From contig OU862920.1 in assembly GCA_917880885.1 (NCBI GenBank), positions 37,793,019 through 37,857,018 on the forward strand: a stretch of 64,000 nucleotides of DNA. The letters are read 5' to 3'. The stretch comes from Limnephilus marmoratus (lineage: Eukaryota > Arthropoda > Insecta > Trichoptera > Limnephilidae). The translations under genes were made by a program, and so were the position numbers. Numbering within the stretch: the first letter of the stretch is position 1; every line of letters begins with the position of its first letter. The notes beneath the pieces are model-generated. The model saw nothing but the letters and a program-made list of their open reading frames with translations, searched no databases and had not been told where the DNA came from. Positions 53,380 through 62,723 of the stretch are shown one piece after another.

Positions 53380-54417
53380 CTAACCATAGTCTATACGACT
53401 TTGAGCGATATGCATCATCTTTTTGTAGTAAGAACAATTTGTATTATTAGCTTTATGATTTGTATTTAGGTTCATCTTGAATATAGTGTTCTGATGAACA
53501 CAATTACTACATTTTTCTTCAGTGTTTTTGTTAGGGCATTCCTTCCATTCGTGATCCTTTGCGCAATGTAAACACGTCGCACTTTTATCCTTATTTAAAC
53601 ATTTTAATGCAGTGTGACCAAATTTGAGACAATGGTAGCATTGCGTCACGGGGACGGCGTCTTCCACTCGTACTCTGCTAAAACCAATGTTGATTTTTTC
53701 CTTTTCCATGAGGTATGACCTTACTGCTCCGCTAGTTTCAAGTATATAATTAGTGAGTCCATTTTGGTTTTTTGGTTTAAACATTTTTATTAATTTAATC
53801 GTGTTTTTGATATCGTTATTTATGATATCTTTTATTCCATCGTTTTGCGTTTTTAAAGCCTCAATTATGTCCTCTTCAGTTAAATCTACTTGAAGATTTC
53901 TTAAGAATATTTTTGGATTTTTCTTTCTTAATTCCTCTGCAACCATGTTTTTTTTAAGGGTTTTATTGATTTCATCCGTCAATTTCTCTGCATGTAATTT
54001 TGAGGGGCAAGATATAATTAATTTATTTTGCGAGGCTTTTCGTATTCCATTTACTGCGATACCCAAGTTTGCTATTTTAATTTTCTTTACGATTTGTTCT
54101 TTAATAGCATTTGATGTCATGTTCGCATCTTCACCTTTGATGATCAATGAGAATTTAGATTCCGGGATTACTTTGAGACAACTTGCGTATGTTTTTTTTT
54201 CAAACTTACTCGTATTCTCGATTTTTTTTTCTAATTTTTCGATTAGTTTTGACTGGAGACAAACAATCTCGTTTTGTAAAGATATTTTTTCCTGAGTCCA
54301 TTTTTCTTCTAGTAGTTTTATATTTAATTCCAGATTACTTTTTGCCTTCGAGTCCTTTACCGTAGAAATATTTGAAATTTCTGATTTTATGTTTTCTATT
54401 ATCGACAGCACGTCCAT
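53380..54417 (-). CDS. LINE-2 ORF1 with coiled coil and zinc knuckles, 345 aa
   Basis: It starts MDVLSIIENIKSEISNISTV. Residues about 20-70 are rich in heptad-like Leu/Ile (LNIKLLEEKWTQEKISLQNE) and probably form a coiled coil for trimerisation. The middle contains a region similar to the RNA-binding fold of jockey-group ORF1 proteins (NPKIFLRNLQVDLTEEDIIE). Three C-terminal knuckles follow: CYHCLKFGHTALKC, CLHCAKDHEWKEC and CSNCVHQN. It ends HIAQSRIDYG*. The predicted role is binding of the element RNA in a ribonucleoprotein. The frame is intact with no frameshift. Confidence 0.9.
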   Translation of the reverse strand: MDVLSIIENIKSEISNISTVKDSKAKSNLELNIKLLEEKWTQEKISLQNEIVCLQSKLIEKLEKKIENTSKFEKKTYASCLKVIPESKFSLIIKGEDANMTSNAIKEQIVKKIKIANLGIAVNGIRKASQNKLIISCPSKLHAEKLTDEINKTLKKNMVAEELRKKNPKIFLRNLQVDLTEEDIIEALKTQNDGIKDIINNDIKNTIKLIKMFKPKNQNGLTNYILETSGAVRSYLMEKEKINIGFSRVRVEDAVPVTQCYHCLKFGHTALKCLNKDKSATCLHCAKDHEWKECPNKNTEEKCSNCVHQNTIFKMNLNTNHKANNTNCSYYKKMMHIAQSRIDYG

Positions 54418-54529
54418 AATGGGTTAAGCTTGTGGCCGCCCCGCGGACCACCTCACTCCCGGCAAAACTTGCTACTGCTCTCTATCTCACTCCCGCCAAA
54501 TAATTTGAAGGACGTAACACTTTCAGTAA

Positions 54530-55130
54530 TATAATTTCTCGATACAATACGTCCACTCGCTACCGCTGACAGCGGTTGAGTTTTCATATCGCTCAAATCC
54601 AAAGCATTAATATTTATGTCGCCACATAAAATGATCTCCTTATTTTGTATAGATGTAGAGTCAAGCAGTGCACTCAGTGATTCAAGGAAATTATCTATAT
54701 GAGCCAGGGACGGAGATCTATAAACAGCTATTACACACAATGTACTCGATATCTGCATTTTTAAGTAGTTTGCTCCAGGGAAAACAACTTCCTCAACAGT
54801 CACGGTAACATTTTGTTTTACGTAGGCAACTACACCATCATTTTGCAAATAGTTATTATTTGTGTTTGTGTTAGGTATATTGGTAAAATTTTTCAGTCAA
54901 GCTTCTGTAAAAACAAGTACCTCAGGACGATGCTCAATACTATCCAGCATGGTTATGGTTTCATCAAAGTTTTTCTTTATACTTCTAACGTTCAAACAAA
55001 GTAAAGAAAATTTGGAATATTTTAAAAAGTTTTTGCAAGTTAAGGAATCTTCAATAGTTAAATTAGATTCTGTATTATCAATCAAGTCAATGTATTTTCC
55101 AAAATCGATATCCATTTTTTAATGATGAAA
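54530..55130 (-). pseudogene. LINE-3 ORF2, N-terminal endonuclease part
   Basis: The minus strand starts MDIDFGKYIDLIDNTESNLT and runs to FSLLCLNVRSIKKNFDETIT and EVLVFTEA. There a TGA replaces the usual Trp of the TE(A/T)W motif. After a frame disturbance it continues DGVVAYVKQNVTVTVEE, VIAVYRSPSLAHI, LCGDININALDL and RIVSRNY, where LINE-2 interrupts it. The N, E, Y, R, D and N landmarks of the apurinic-type nuclease are visible across the breaks. Confidence 0.8.
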
Positions 55131-55159
55131 ATATTTTTCGGTGCCTTTCACTATTAAAC

Positions 55160-55960
55160 TTCTATTATAATCTATTGAGGTCATCTTCGTGTTTGATTTC
55201 CCTGATTTTTTTGCCTTCTTCTTCTTTCATTAGAATTGCTCCATTTTTGTACCAAATATATTTATATTTTAATTATTTTCCCTTTGTTTTGGCTTTCCAA
55301 AGTAGTTCCTTGTAGTAAGGAGATAATGACTCTCCTAGGAATATCATGTTTTCACGATTAGAAATTACCTTCTTATTTGCTAATAATTTTAATCTGGTTT
55401 CCGGGTTTCTCATTTTTAGGATAATTTTTTTTGGATGTCCTGGTCTTCTGTCATATTGTCTAATTTCCGAGGCAATATCCTCTGAATTTATTTTGATATT
55501 AGCAGTTTCTATTAGTTTTAGAGCGGTATTTTTGGATGTTCTTCAGTCTTTTCCTCAATGCCTGTAATTTCAATACAGTCATCAAGGTTCGACTGTTCTA
55601 AGCAAGCCACTCTGGTTTCCAGATTCTTAATATTTTTACTTTTAATTGCCAAATCATTTTTTAGACGTTCAATTTCTCCTTTAACCTCACTCATGGAGTC
55701 TAAGCGGGTAATGATGTCGTCATATTTTTGACAAATAAATTCGGTTGTTTTTTGAAATTCTAACAATTTTTTGTCAATGTTGTCGAGAATTTAGGTTTTT
55801 ATTTTCTCTAATTTTACATCTATGTAAGAAGCAAATTTTGAAAAGCCATCTTCTTCTGTGCTAATGTCTTCAGGTAGTGTATTCATTTTGTTTTTGGATC
55901 TTGTGGTTGTGTATAAATTTTCTTGTTGTAGGGAGCCGGTTTTTTTGCTTGAATTCATGG
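55160..55960 (-). pseudogene. LINE-3 ORF1 (coiled-coil protein), frameshifted
   Basis: From MNSSKKTGSLQQENLYTTT the frame passes through a stop just before ILDNIDKKLLEFQKT, then a heptad-rich part (DSMSEVKGEIERLKNDLAIK) and DDCIEITGIEEKTEEHPKI. Near 55,528 a frameshift occurs. In the next frame it continues LKLIETANIKINSEDIASEI, RRPGHPKKIILKMRN and GESLSPYYKELLWKAKTKGK, a nonsense codon, and then KYIWYKNGAILMK and IKHEDDL. This is the L1-like ORF1 layout (coiled coil, RRM-like, C-terminal domain) found in several insect LINE clades. It differs from the knuckle-type ORF1 of LINE-1 and LINE-2. Confidence 0.75.
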
Positions 55961-56345
55961 TCACACTAGCAGCAGTTTGTATTGTATATTAGCAGAACTA
56001 GTACAATGCGTAAGTACTGACTGAGCAGTAAAGCGAGCAAGCTGTATGGACAGTGTGAGAAAGATGGCGACGGTTTTGGCCAATCACAAGAGCTCCACCA
56101 ACTGTCAAAATATATTTCAATTCCACTGTCACTATTTTCCGAAATTAATTATTCGAAATTCACTTGAATAATCTAATTGTAATGTACAAAATTTATATCA
56201 CCATGAATGTAGTGGACACTTGGGTGAAACTCGCAGTGTTTCGGATTGTATTGTTTACTAATTATACACAATTATGCGATGTTTCTTACGGATCACTTTT
56301 ACTGTGTGTTATTTAGTTTCGGTAGGTAGTACGGTTTTGATATTG

Positions 56346-57110
56346 TTTAATCTTTCGTAAATTACACGTTCAAAAAATTTGGATAACATTGGTAAGATTG
56401 AAATGGATCTATAGTTTGAGGTATTCGTTTTGGACTCACATTACACATTTATAAAAAAAAACCATACATAGATAAAATTGCGAGAAACAATTTACAAAAA
56501 ATTCTGCCTAACAGGTTCATCTAGTGAGGCAGGCTATGCATAACTAAAAATATTGTATAATTATACTACTTCTGTGTAACCGTTCTTACATTACTTTCTA
56601 TTTGTTAATTTTTTGTACTGATTGATGTAATTTATTTGTAAACTACATTAACATGTAACTTTTTTTTAGTTAATGCTGCCAATTTCATCGAATGTCCGGA
56701 TTAAATTTTCCCCACAGGAAAAACTAAACCCTTTCACACACTTCCCAAATGATCATCTAGTCAATCCACGCTATGCAATTGCACTATATAAGTATTATTA
56801 ATACAAAACAATACAAGAACAACATGTCAACCTACCAGAGAAAAAATGGAAAAAAAATTCACTGACTCCAGATATTTTCATATCAGGTGTTTCGGTTCTG
56901 TGGAACTCCTAATTGAACCTATAAATCCTACTGATCCCTCAATATAAATATTTAAAACATCTTTTGTAATCCTACATGTATTTAAAATGACTGATTTTTG
57001 CATTTTTAAGATATTATTATTATTAATGTAACATTTGTGTGGTATCACCTTACCAATTTTACAGCTATCCGGAAAAGTTCCCTCTTTTAAATACTCTTTT
57101 AAATTTTGTT
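56346..57110 (-). pseudogene. LINE-4 right pieces, split by a 0.58-kb insertion
   Basis: The segments 56,346-56,452 and 57,033-57,110 are consecutive parts of the LINE-4 sequence seen uninterrupted at 30,895-31,080 (TTGGTAAGATTGAAATGG, then ACAGCTATCCGGAAAAGTTC). The sequence between them is extra. The pentamer ACATT occurs at both edges (CTCACATT and AACATTTGTG), consistent with a target duplication. The insert contains CTAGTGAGGCAGGCTATGC, similar to the 3' UTR of the fragment at 29.1 kb, so it is probably a retroposed LINE end. Confidence 0.6.
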
Positions 57111-57189
57111 AAAATGTGAACCATTTCTTTGGAGACTTAGTATTGTCTTATATTTTTATATTACCTTATTTTATATTACAGTGTCTCTG

Positions 57190-57560
57190 TATTATAAAAT
57201 TGATATGTAAAAGTCCACGAAGGCGTTGAAAATTAATAAATAAATAAATAAAATAATAAAAAATATATATATTTGAGTTTATCAATTCTGTTAATCTCTA
57301 GTTCCATGTTTCATAAACCGGCAAATTGTTCCACATCCGAGCTGTTGAACTCGAGAAGCAGTCATAGAAACATTCTAAATCTTTTTTTAGTTAAACTTCT
57401 TTTAGTGTTGTTTTTTTTAGCAATTGCATTTGAAGTACATTTTTCTTAAGTTTCGAGACTGAAGTTTAAACTGCTCGAATTGTTTGTATGTTGAATTGCG
57501 TGTACGTAAAATTCGATATTATATTAGTGAAGTGAAAAAAAATCTACAAACCAGACTACT
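57190..57560 (-). pseudogene. LINE C-terminal remnant in unit B
   Basis: This is the counterpart of 34,070-34,430, with a deletion that removes part of the peptide (CGGCAAATTGTTCCACATCC and GAAGCAGTCATAGAAACATT are conserved on the plus strand). It retains the AATAAATAAATAAAT tail. It is too short to classify beyond being a non-LTR element. Confidence 0.5.
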
Positions 57561-57784
57561 CCACCCAATGAATAATTCATGCTTCCACTAGTTTATTTAT
57601 TTATGGTTTGAAACATTTACACATTAACAATTATTATATTAATGAAAAGGCCACTGGGATGTGCATAGATATTACCACCCCAATAAAAGTGTTAATATCA
57701 CGTGTAAACCAAGGTTTACTTGTAACCAAGTGGAGATGCTAGTGGAGAAATTGTAAATATTAAAGAGTAAAGTAGAGTAAAAGA

Positions 57785-58070
57785 AGAGTGAGATTCGTCT
57801 TGACGGCAAATGCATTTGCCAATCAACTTTGTGGGGGTCGAATCGGTAGTGACCGGTTGAGGCAGGTCTTTTGCCTTCTCCAGCCGGACTCTCTCGACCC
57901 ATAGCCTGCACCGCAGTGGGAAGAATGGATTCATACGTTCGTCACACCTGGACACACTGACCACCAGATTTCTACCCACGTCTGCTACCTTTCTCTTTTC
58001 CAGAACTTTCTCTCCTTCCTTTCCCTAAAAACATCCCCAAAGACGAAAAAGGACTGTTGGAACATAAAAA
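57785..58070 (+). repeat. Family S copy in unit B, counterpart of 34,735
   Basis: GATTCGTCTTGACGGCAAAT, GCACCGCAGTGGGAAGAATG and GACACACTGACCACCAGATT appear in order. The 3' hairpin is missing exactly as in unit A, so both descend from one insertion. Open frames across it are incidental. Confidence 0.7.
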
Positions 58071-58139
58071 TTATTTTCTATAACGAGTCAGCGAGTCACT
58101 TTTTAGGTGTCTCTTTGGAGAACGTGAATAATAAAATAT

Positions 58140-58470
58140 TACTGTGAGTCAGCAAGTCTTTTTAGATGTTCTTTGCAATATCATGAATAGTTGAAGTTGT
58201 AACATGAAAAAGGTTATTCTCCACTGTGTGTTAGCAAGTGTCTTTTTAGATATTCATTTTAAGTAAATAAATCGTTACAGACGGAACAAGAAAAAGGCTT
58301 TACTCCACTGTGAGTCAGCAAGTGTCTTTTAGATATCCCTTTCGAGTAGATGAATAGTTGCAGATGGAACAGGAAAATGGCTTTACTCCACTGTGAGTCA
58401 GCAAGTGTCTTTTTAGATGCTCTTTGCGATATCAGGAATAGTTGCAGTTGTAACATGAAATGGGTTTTTC
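58140..58470 (-). pseudogene. Degenerate extra zinc fingers beyond the stop of gene B
   Basis: After the TGA that ends gene B (HLLIHS*, where GGA would read Gly of the SGEKP linker) the same frame continues as finger sequence: ISCYNCNYS, a second stop, YRKEHLKRHLLTHSGVKPF and CSICNYSSTRKGYL. A one-base deletion near 58,328 then shifts the frame. About four finger-length units are recognisable. Gene A keeps only about one and a half such units before its family S insertion. Confidence 0.7.
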
Positions 58471-59507
58471 TCAACTGTGTATCAGCAAGTGTCTTTTTAG
58501 ATATTCCTTTTGAGTAAATGAATCGTTGCAGACGTAACAAGAAAAAGGCTTTACTCCACGGTGAGTCAGCAAGTGTCTTTTTAGAAATCCGTTTCGAGTA
58601 GATGAATAGTTGCAGATGGAACAGGGAAAAGGCTTTACTCCACTGTGAGTCAGCAAGTGACGTTTTAGATTTACCTTTGTAGAACTTGAATAGTAACAGA
58701 TAGAACATGAAATAGGTTTTTCTCCACTGTGAGTCAGCAGGTGACTTTTTAGATTTACCTTTTGAGAACTTGAATAGTTACAGGTAGAACATGGAAAAGA
58801 TTTTTCTCTACAATGAGTCAGCAAGTGTCTTTTTAGATTTCCCTTTTGAGAACATAAATAGTTGCACATGGAACAAGAAAAAGGCTTTACTCCACTGTGA
58901 GTCAGCAAGTGTCTTTTTAGATATCCCTTTTGAGTAGATGAATAGTTGCAGATGGAGCAGGAAAAAGGCTTTACTCCACTGTGAGTCAGCATGTGACGTT
59001 TTAGATTTACCTTTGTAGAACATGAATAGTTACAGATGGAACATGAAATAGGTTTTTCTCCACTGTGAGTCAGCATGTGACTTTTTAGATATCCCCTTTG
59101 AGTAGATGAATAATTGCACACGGAACAGGAAAAAGGCTTTACTCCACTGTGAGTCAGCAAGTGACGTTTTAGATTTGCCTTTGTAGAACATGAATAGTTG
59201 CAGTTGTTACATGAAAAAGGTTTTTCTCCACTGTGAGTCAGCAAGTGACTTTTTAGATTTATCTTCTGAGAACATGAATAGTTACAGATGGAACATGAAA
59301 AAGGTTTTTCTCCACTGTGAGTCAGCAAATGTCTTTTTAGATGACTCTTTTTAGTAGTTGAATAGTTGCAGATGGAACATGAAAAAGGATTTTCTGCAGT
59401 ATGGCTGTGCAAGTGAATTTCTAAAGTTGGCTTGCGTGAGCAAGAGTAGTTACAATGGGGACAAGAGTGTCGTTTTTCTCGTGGATGCGTCTTCAGTGTG
59501 AGTATGT
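58471..59507 (-). CDS. C2H2 zinc-finger protein B, exon with the finger array
   Basis: The last coding exon of the unit B gene starts at 59,507 after TTTTTCAG. It encodes THPREKRHSCPHCNYSC, the first finger, and then eleven more complete 28-residue fingers, ending HLLIHS*. It is one finger longer than the A product because CAA is kept where A has TAA. Fingers 1-4 after the first align one to one with A, but B has an additional VN plus GY pair (fingers 5-6) and lacks A's KEHLKI finger, so the arrays differ by module gain and loss as well as substitution. Linkers are SGEKP, SGVKP, CREKS and RGVKP. The predicted protein of 418 residues should be nuclear and DNA-binding. No partner or target can be inferred. 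Confidence 0.87.
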
Positions 59508-59608
59508 CTGAAAAATATACGGATCAAGTTTAACAAGGGAAGTATAGGAAATTAATAAGATATGCAAAAATGAGGAGAAAACGTATAATTGCAAAAAAAT
59601 GGTATTAC

Positions 59609-59761
59609 ATGCTGCTTCGGTAATTATTTCAGAATGCTCTAAGCATTCCTTTTTAATATCCGTGATGTCTATGTCAATTTCCATATAAAGACCTTCTTCT
59701 TCATCTCCGTCTCGAGGTCCTGATGCTGCCTTCGTGGAAACAGTCTCCACATTTAAGCTAT
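59609..59761 (-). CDS. Zinc-finger protein B, middle acidic exon
   Basis: A 153-bp exon with the same boundaries as in A (CCCAG before 59,761, CAT|GTAATA after 59,609). It encodes SLNVETVSTKAASGPRDGDE, a segment with GLYMEIDIDITDIKKE, and SEIITEAA. Both junction phases match the flanking exons. It is acidic, with an IKKE SUMO-type motif. Differences from A include charge-neutral and charge-changing substitutions in the DGDEEE stretch, whereas the ITD(V/I)KKECLE core is kept. Confidence 0.75.
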
Positions 59762-60820
59762 CTGGGAAACAAAACAATAATTTTGAATAAATACTTTTTA
59801 AAAATTAATGAATAAACAATCATTTTCAAAATATATTCTTGCTAGCTTTGTGGTGTACTGTGTAATTTGAACAAATAAATCGAAAAAAATACTGAAGCAA
59901 TTATAAACAAAAGTTATTCTGATGTACTCATTCAAAAACCAAGATAACTTCACACAAACTCGGGCCAATTTACAAGATCCACATTACAACATACACTTCA
60001 CCAACGTACAACTAAAATGACTTTTGGACAAAGCAATATGCAATACATCACCATAAAATAATTTAATATATGCTCCCTCCTGCAATAAAAACTATTTAAA
60101 AAATAACCTATTTCAAAAGAAGCATTAAAACATGGATTATGGACGTGAGATGGAAGAATAAAGATTCAAATTTGGAACTTAACAAAGATTAATGTTTGTA
60201 TTGTGCTTTCTTATAGATTTAACTTCATAATTTTCCTCTTGTAATATTTTAACAAAGGTATTTACGTACTTATCTTTAGAACGGGGTACACATTTTTCTA
60301 TAAAATTATAAAACAAAGAAAAAATAAATAATATTCGTACTTAAATGCGCTCTTTAACCCCTCAGGACAGGGGAATATTTTTTATAAAAGTAATATTCCC
60401 GCTTTGCAACGAAACTCAATTAAATTAAATATTTTTAACGTCTCCGAAATCTAAAAACTGTTTTAAAAAGGTGATAAAATGCGCTTTAATATTTTTTAAT
60501 TCGAAATAAAAAAATAATTTTTACATATGAAAACTTTGAATGCAAACATAAAAAAGTTTTATAAATGGCCCACCTTCCTTTTTTGCCAAATTACTGTAAT
60601 CAAAAGAAAAACAAAAAAATAAACACGTACTTTATTAGACTAATGCATTATAAACATTATCTACACAGTTTTTTGTGGTTTCTGGAAAATTATACCGAAA
60701 GGTGACCCAAACGAGACGAGCTGTTAACTCGGGGATTTCGGATCTTTTGATGAGTAATAAAAAGTTTTTAGTTTGACTGTTTTCTACAGCACATTATCAC
60801 TGTAGTTACAATTTTACCCC
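59762..60820. other. Intron of gene B, no further features
   Basis: AT-rich intron sequence colinear with parts of 40,395-42,050. It serves as the empty site for LINE-1 (near 59,774) and for the family S copy at 40.5 kb (near 59,945). Confidence 0.6.
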
Positions 60821-60824
60821 TGGT

Positions 60825-61142
60825 GATTCGCTACGTTTGGTGACTTAGCAGAGGTGCCCGGGTTCTCTAAGTGAGGTTTGCCTAGGACTTAGCGCCGGAT
60901 GCATCTGCTAACCTGCTGCGTGGCGGGCCGGATCGAGAGAGACTGGTTTGAGGCCATTTGAGCTTTCGACCCGGACTCCTCGACCCATCGCGTTGCACCA
61001 TAGCTGGAGGGATGGATTCATACGTTCATCCCTTCTAGACACACTGACCCCCAGATTCTTACTCACTCCTTATACCTTTTTTTCTTCCCAGAATTTCCTA
61101 CCCTTCCCTTCCTTAAAAAGACTCCCCCTAAGATGAAATAGG
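60825..61142 (+). repeat. Family S copy in unit B, left part (interrupted)
   Basis: Homologous to 42,051-42,370. It is split after GAAATAGG by the 1.44-kb element and resumes at 62,587 with GAAATAGGCCCTGATGGAAA, including the perfect 3' hairpin, to about 62,650. Confidence 0.8.
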
Positions 61143-62586
61143 GGGTGAAATGCAGATCCGGGCACAGTTTGGAAATTTAATAAAAAGGCACTTTCTAGAT
61201 GAGAAAAGTGTGGAGAAGTTGAATAAAAAAGAAATTAAGGTGCGCTCGGCAAAATTGAGGGAGATACAGCTGTTTAAAGTATCAATAATATGTCACTTCA
61301 TGAACCGATACTGTCCGCCATTTGACACTAATTTGTTGGTAAGTTGGTATCCCTGACTTGATAGAGCCTAGATACGATTGTAGGGGATAAATAATGTACT
61401 AAGGTACTGGAATGGAGACAAACTGCGTGTAAACGGCGCTTTAGTTTGAGGTAATATTTAGTTTATAGATTTATTCACCTTCCAAATTAAAGTGCTTATA
61501 TGAATAAAGGTTTATTAACATTACAATTCTGTTTTTCAGTTACGCGCCTTATCCATGTATCCCACGAAGTCGGCTACAATCGTATCTTGTTTATCCTTGT
61601 ATGAGGGATACCAATATATCAGTGACAAAATGGCCGCTGGATTGTCATAACGTCGGTTTGCGAAGTGAAATTTTATTGATTGTACGCCTGAATCACAAAC
61701 CATGTTACACAAACCTAGCGTAGCCGCTAAACTACTTAAAAACTGGGATGTTTTTTTGCCGTGACGCGAGTAGGCGCTACGAAGGGGGCACTTTCTTTTC
61801 TATCACAAACCATGTTACACAAACCTAGCGTAGCCGCTAAACTACTTGAATACTGGGATGTTTTTTTGCCGTGACGCGAGTAGGCGCTACGAAGGGGGCA
61901 CTTTTTTTTCTATCACAAACCATGTTACACAAACCTAGCGTAGCCGCTAGACTACTTGAAAACTGGGATGTTTTTTTGCCGTGACGCGAGTAGGCGCTAC
62001 GAAGGGGGCACTTTCTTTTCTATCACAAACCATGTTACACAAACCTAGCGTAGCCGCTAAACTACTTGAAAACTGGGATGTTTTTTTGCGGTGACGCGAG
62101 TAGGCGTTATAAAGGGGTACTTTCTTTTGAATCACAAACCATAATTACAAAAACCTAGCGTATTTGATGTTTTAAATAATTTATAAATAAAGATTATTAA
62201 AAAACATTACAGCTTATTATTTATTCATTATTTTTCATTATCTTTACAAAAAAAAAATTTATGGGTATTTTCAAGTAATTTGCCGGTTTCTAGGGGTTTT
62301 TGAGTTTAGTTTAGGGATAAATATTTTTGGGAGTTGGCAACACTGACTTTCTTTTCTTAGGTTAGTATGACTGGTTTATTTATAAAATGGCGGGCGTACT
62401 GACAGAATCGGTTTGTGAAGTGAAATTTTACTTAACGTAATTGAAAATTAATTACTTATTCAATTTTTTTTTTTATTGTTTTCCGCACTTTTTTTCACCA
62501 TCTAGATTAATGTTCTCAACTTAAAACGCGCTGAAAACATGGTTTTTTGCCAAAAAAAAAGCTGTGCCCGGATCTGCATTCCTCCC
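61143..62586. mobile_element. 1,444-bp inverted-repeat DNA element with 8-bp target duplication
   Basis: The left end begins GGGTGAAATGCAGATCCGGG followed by CACAG. The right end's reverse complement is GGGAGGAATGCAGATCCGGG followed by CACAG, 23 of 25 positions identical. GAAATAGG is present directly on both sides (61,135-61,142 and 62,587-62,594), while unit A has it once (42,371-42,378), so insertion site and duplication are established by comparison. An 8-bp duplication is usual for hAT, P and Merlin types. No transposase is encoded. The interior carries a 110-bp satellite, a second inverted pair (CCTACAATCGTAT-type, about 61,370 and 61,568) and two related GxGAAGTGAAATTTTA segments (61,658 and 62,411). 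Confidence 0.88.
61692..62160. repeat. 110-bp tandem repeat, 4.3 units, inside the DNA element
   Basis: Units starting ATCACAAACCATGTTACACA begin at 61,692, 61,802, 61,912, 62,022 and (partial, diverged) 62,131. Units 1-3 are almost identical, unit 4 has a few changes, and unit 5 is cut off after AACCTAGCGTA. Each holds GTGACGCGAGTAGGCG and a T7 run. Confidence 0.92.
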
Positions 62587-62656
62587 GAAATAGGCCCTGA
62601 TGGAAATTATTGTCCATCAGGGCCTCCTGTGTGAAGCTAATTTAAACATATATCAC

Positions 62657-62723
62657 CTGAAGTTTCTTCCTGGGAGCCTGGTTCCTCCTTGATGTAAAAA
62701 CTTCCTGAGTTTGGAAGATCCAT
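62657..62723 (-). CDS. Zinc-finger protein B, first coding exon
   Basis: ATG at 62,721-62,723 (context GCCATGG) begins MDLPNSGSFYIKEEPGSQEE, followed by TS and a leftover G, then donor CAG|GTGATA. IKEEP is a textbook SUMO-attachment motif and is better preserved than the IKAEP of gene A. As in A, the exon is open further upstream to an acceptor near 62,782 (TTTTCAG|GTCTATTTTTTG). A 5' leader exon should therefore exist upstream, which I could not identify with confidence. Confidence 0.6.

Larger units (their letters stand above)
49501..54529 (-). mobile_element. LINE-2: full-length non-LTR retrotransposon inserted in LINE-3
   Basis: The element runs from a 5' UTR of about 110 bp (54,418-54,529, containing a GTTTTGCCGGGAGTGAG stretch) through ORF1, a spacer of about 620 bp and ORF2 to a 3' UTR of about 260 bp and a long A-tail (T-run at 49,501-49,531). 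It sits in the endonuclease coding region of LINE-3: upstream LINE-3 sequence breaks off at RIVSRNY and resumes as YLSLLTFHG, restoring a canonical block. Related 3' ends are at 3.0 and 26.4 kb. Both main ORFs are intact, so this copy may be a source element. Confidence 0.9.
46629..56345 (-). mobile_element. LINE-3: decayed full-length LINE, split by LINE-2
   Basis: LINE-3 comprises 46,629-49,500 and 54,530-56,345. The 3' end is a (TTTA)n repeat on the plus strand (46,629-46,647), a microsatellite tail typical of CR1-like elements. From 5' to 3' on the minus strand it has about 390 bp of 5' UTR, a coiled-coil ORF1, the endonuclease, the reverse transcriptase and a C-terminal domain. At least one frameshift and several nonsense codons show that it is inactive. 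It lies inside LINE-4, whose flanking sequence ends CCATAT on the left and resumes ATATTG on the right. Confidence 0.85.

Noticed and set aside
61692..62160. CRISPR-like array
   Set aside because: Units are contiguous 110-bp tandem repeats without variable spacers, inside a eukaryotic DNA transposon.
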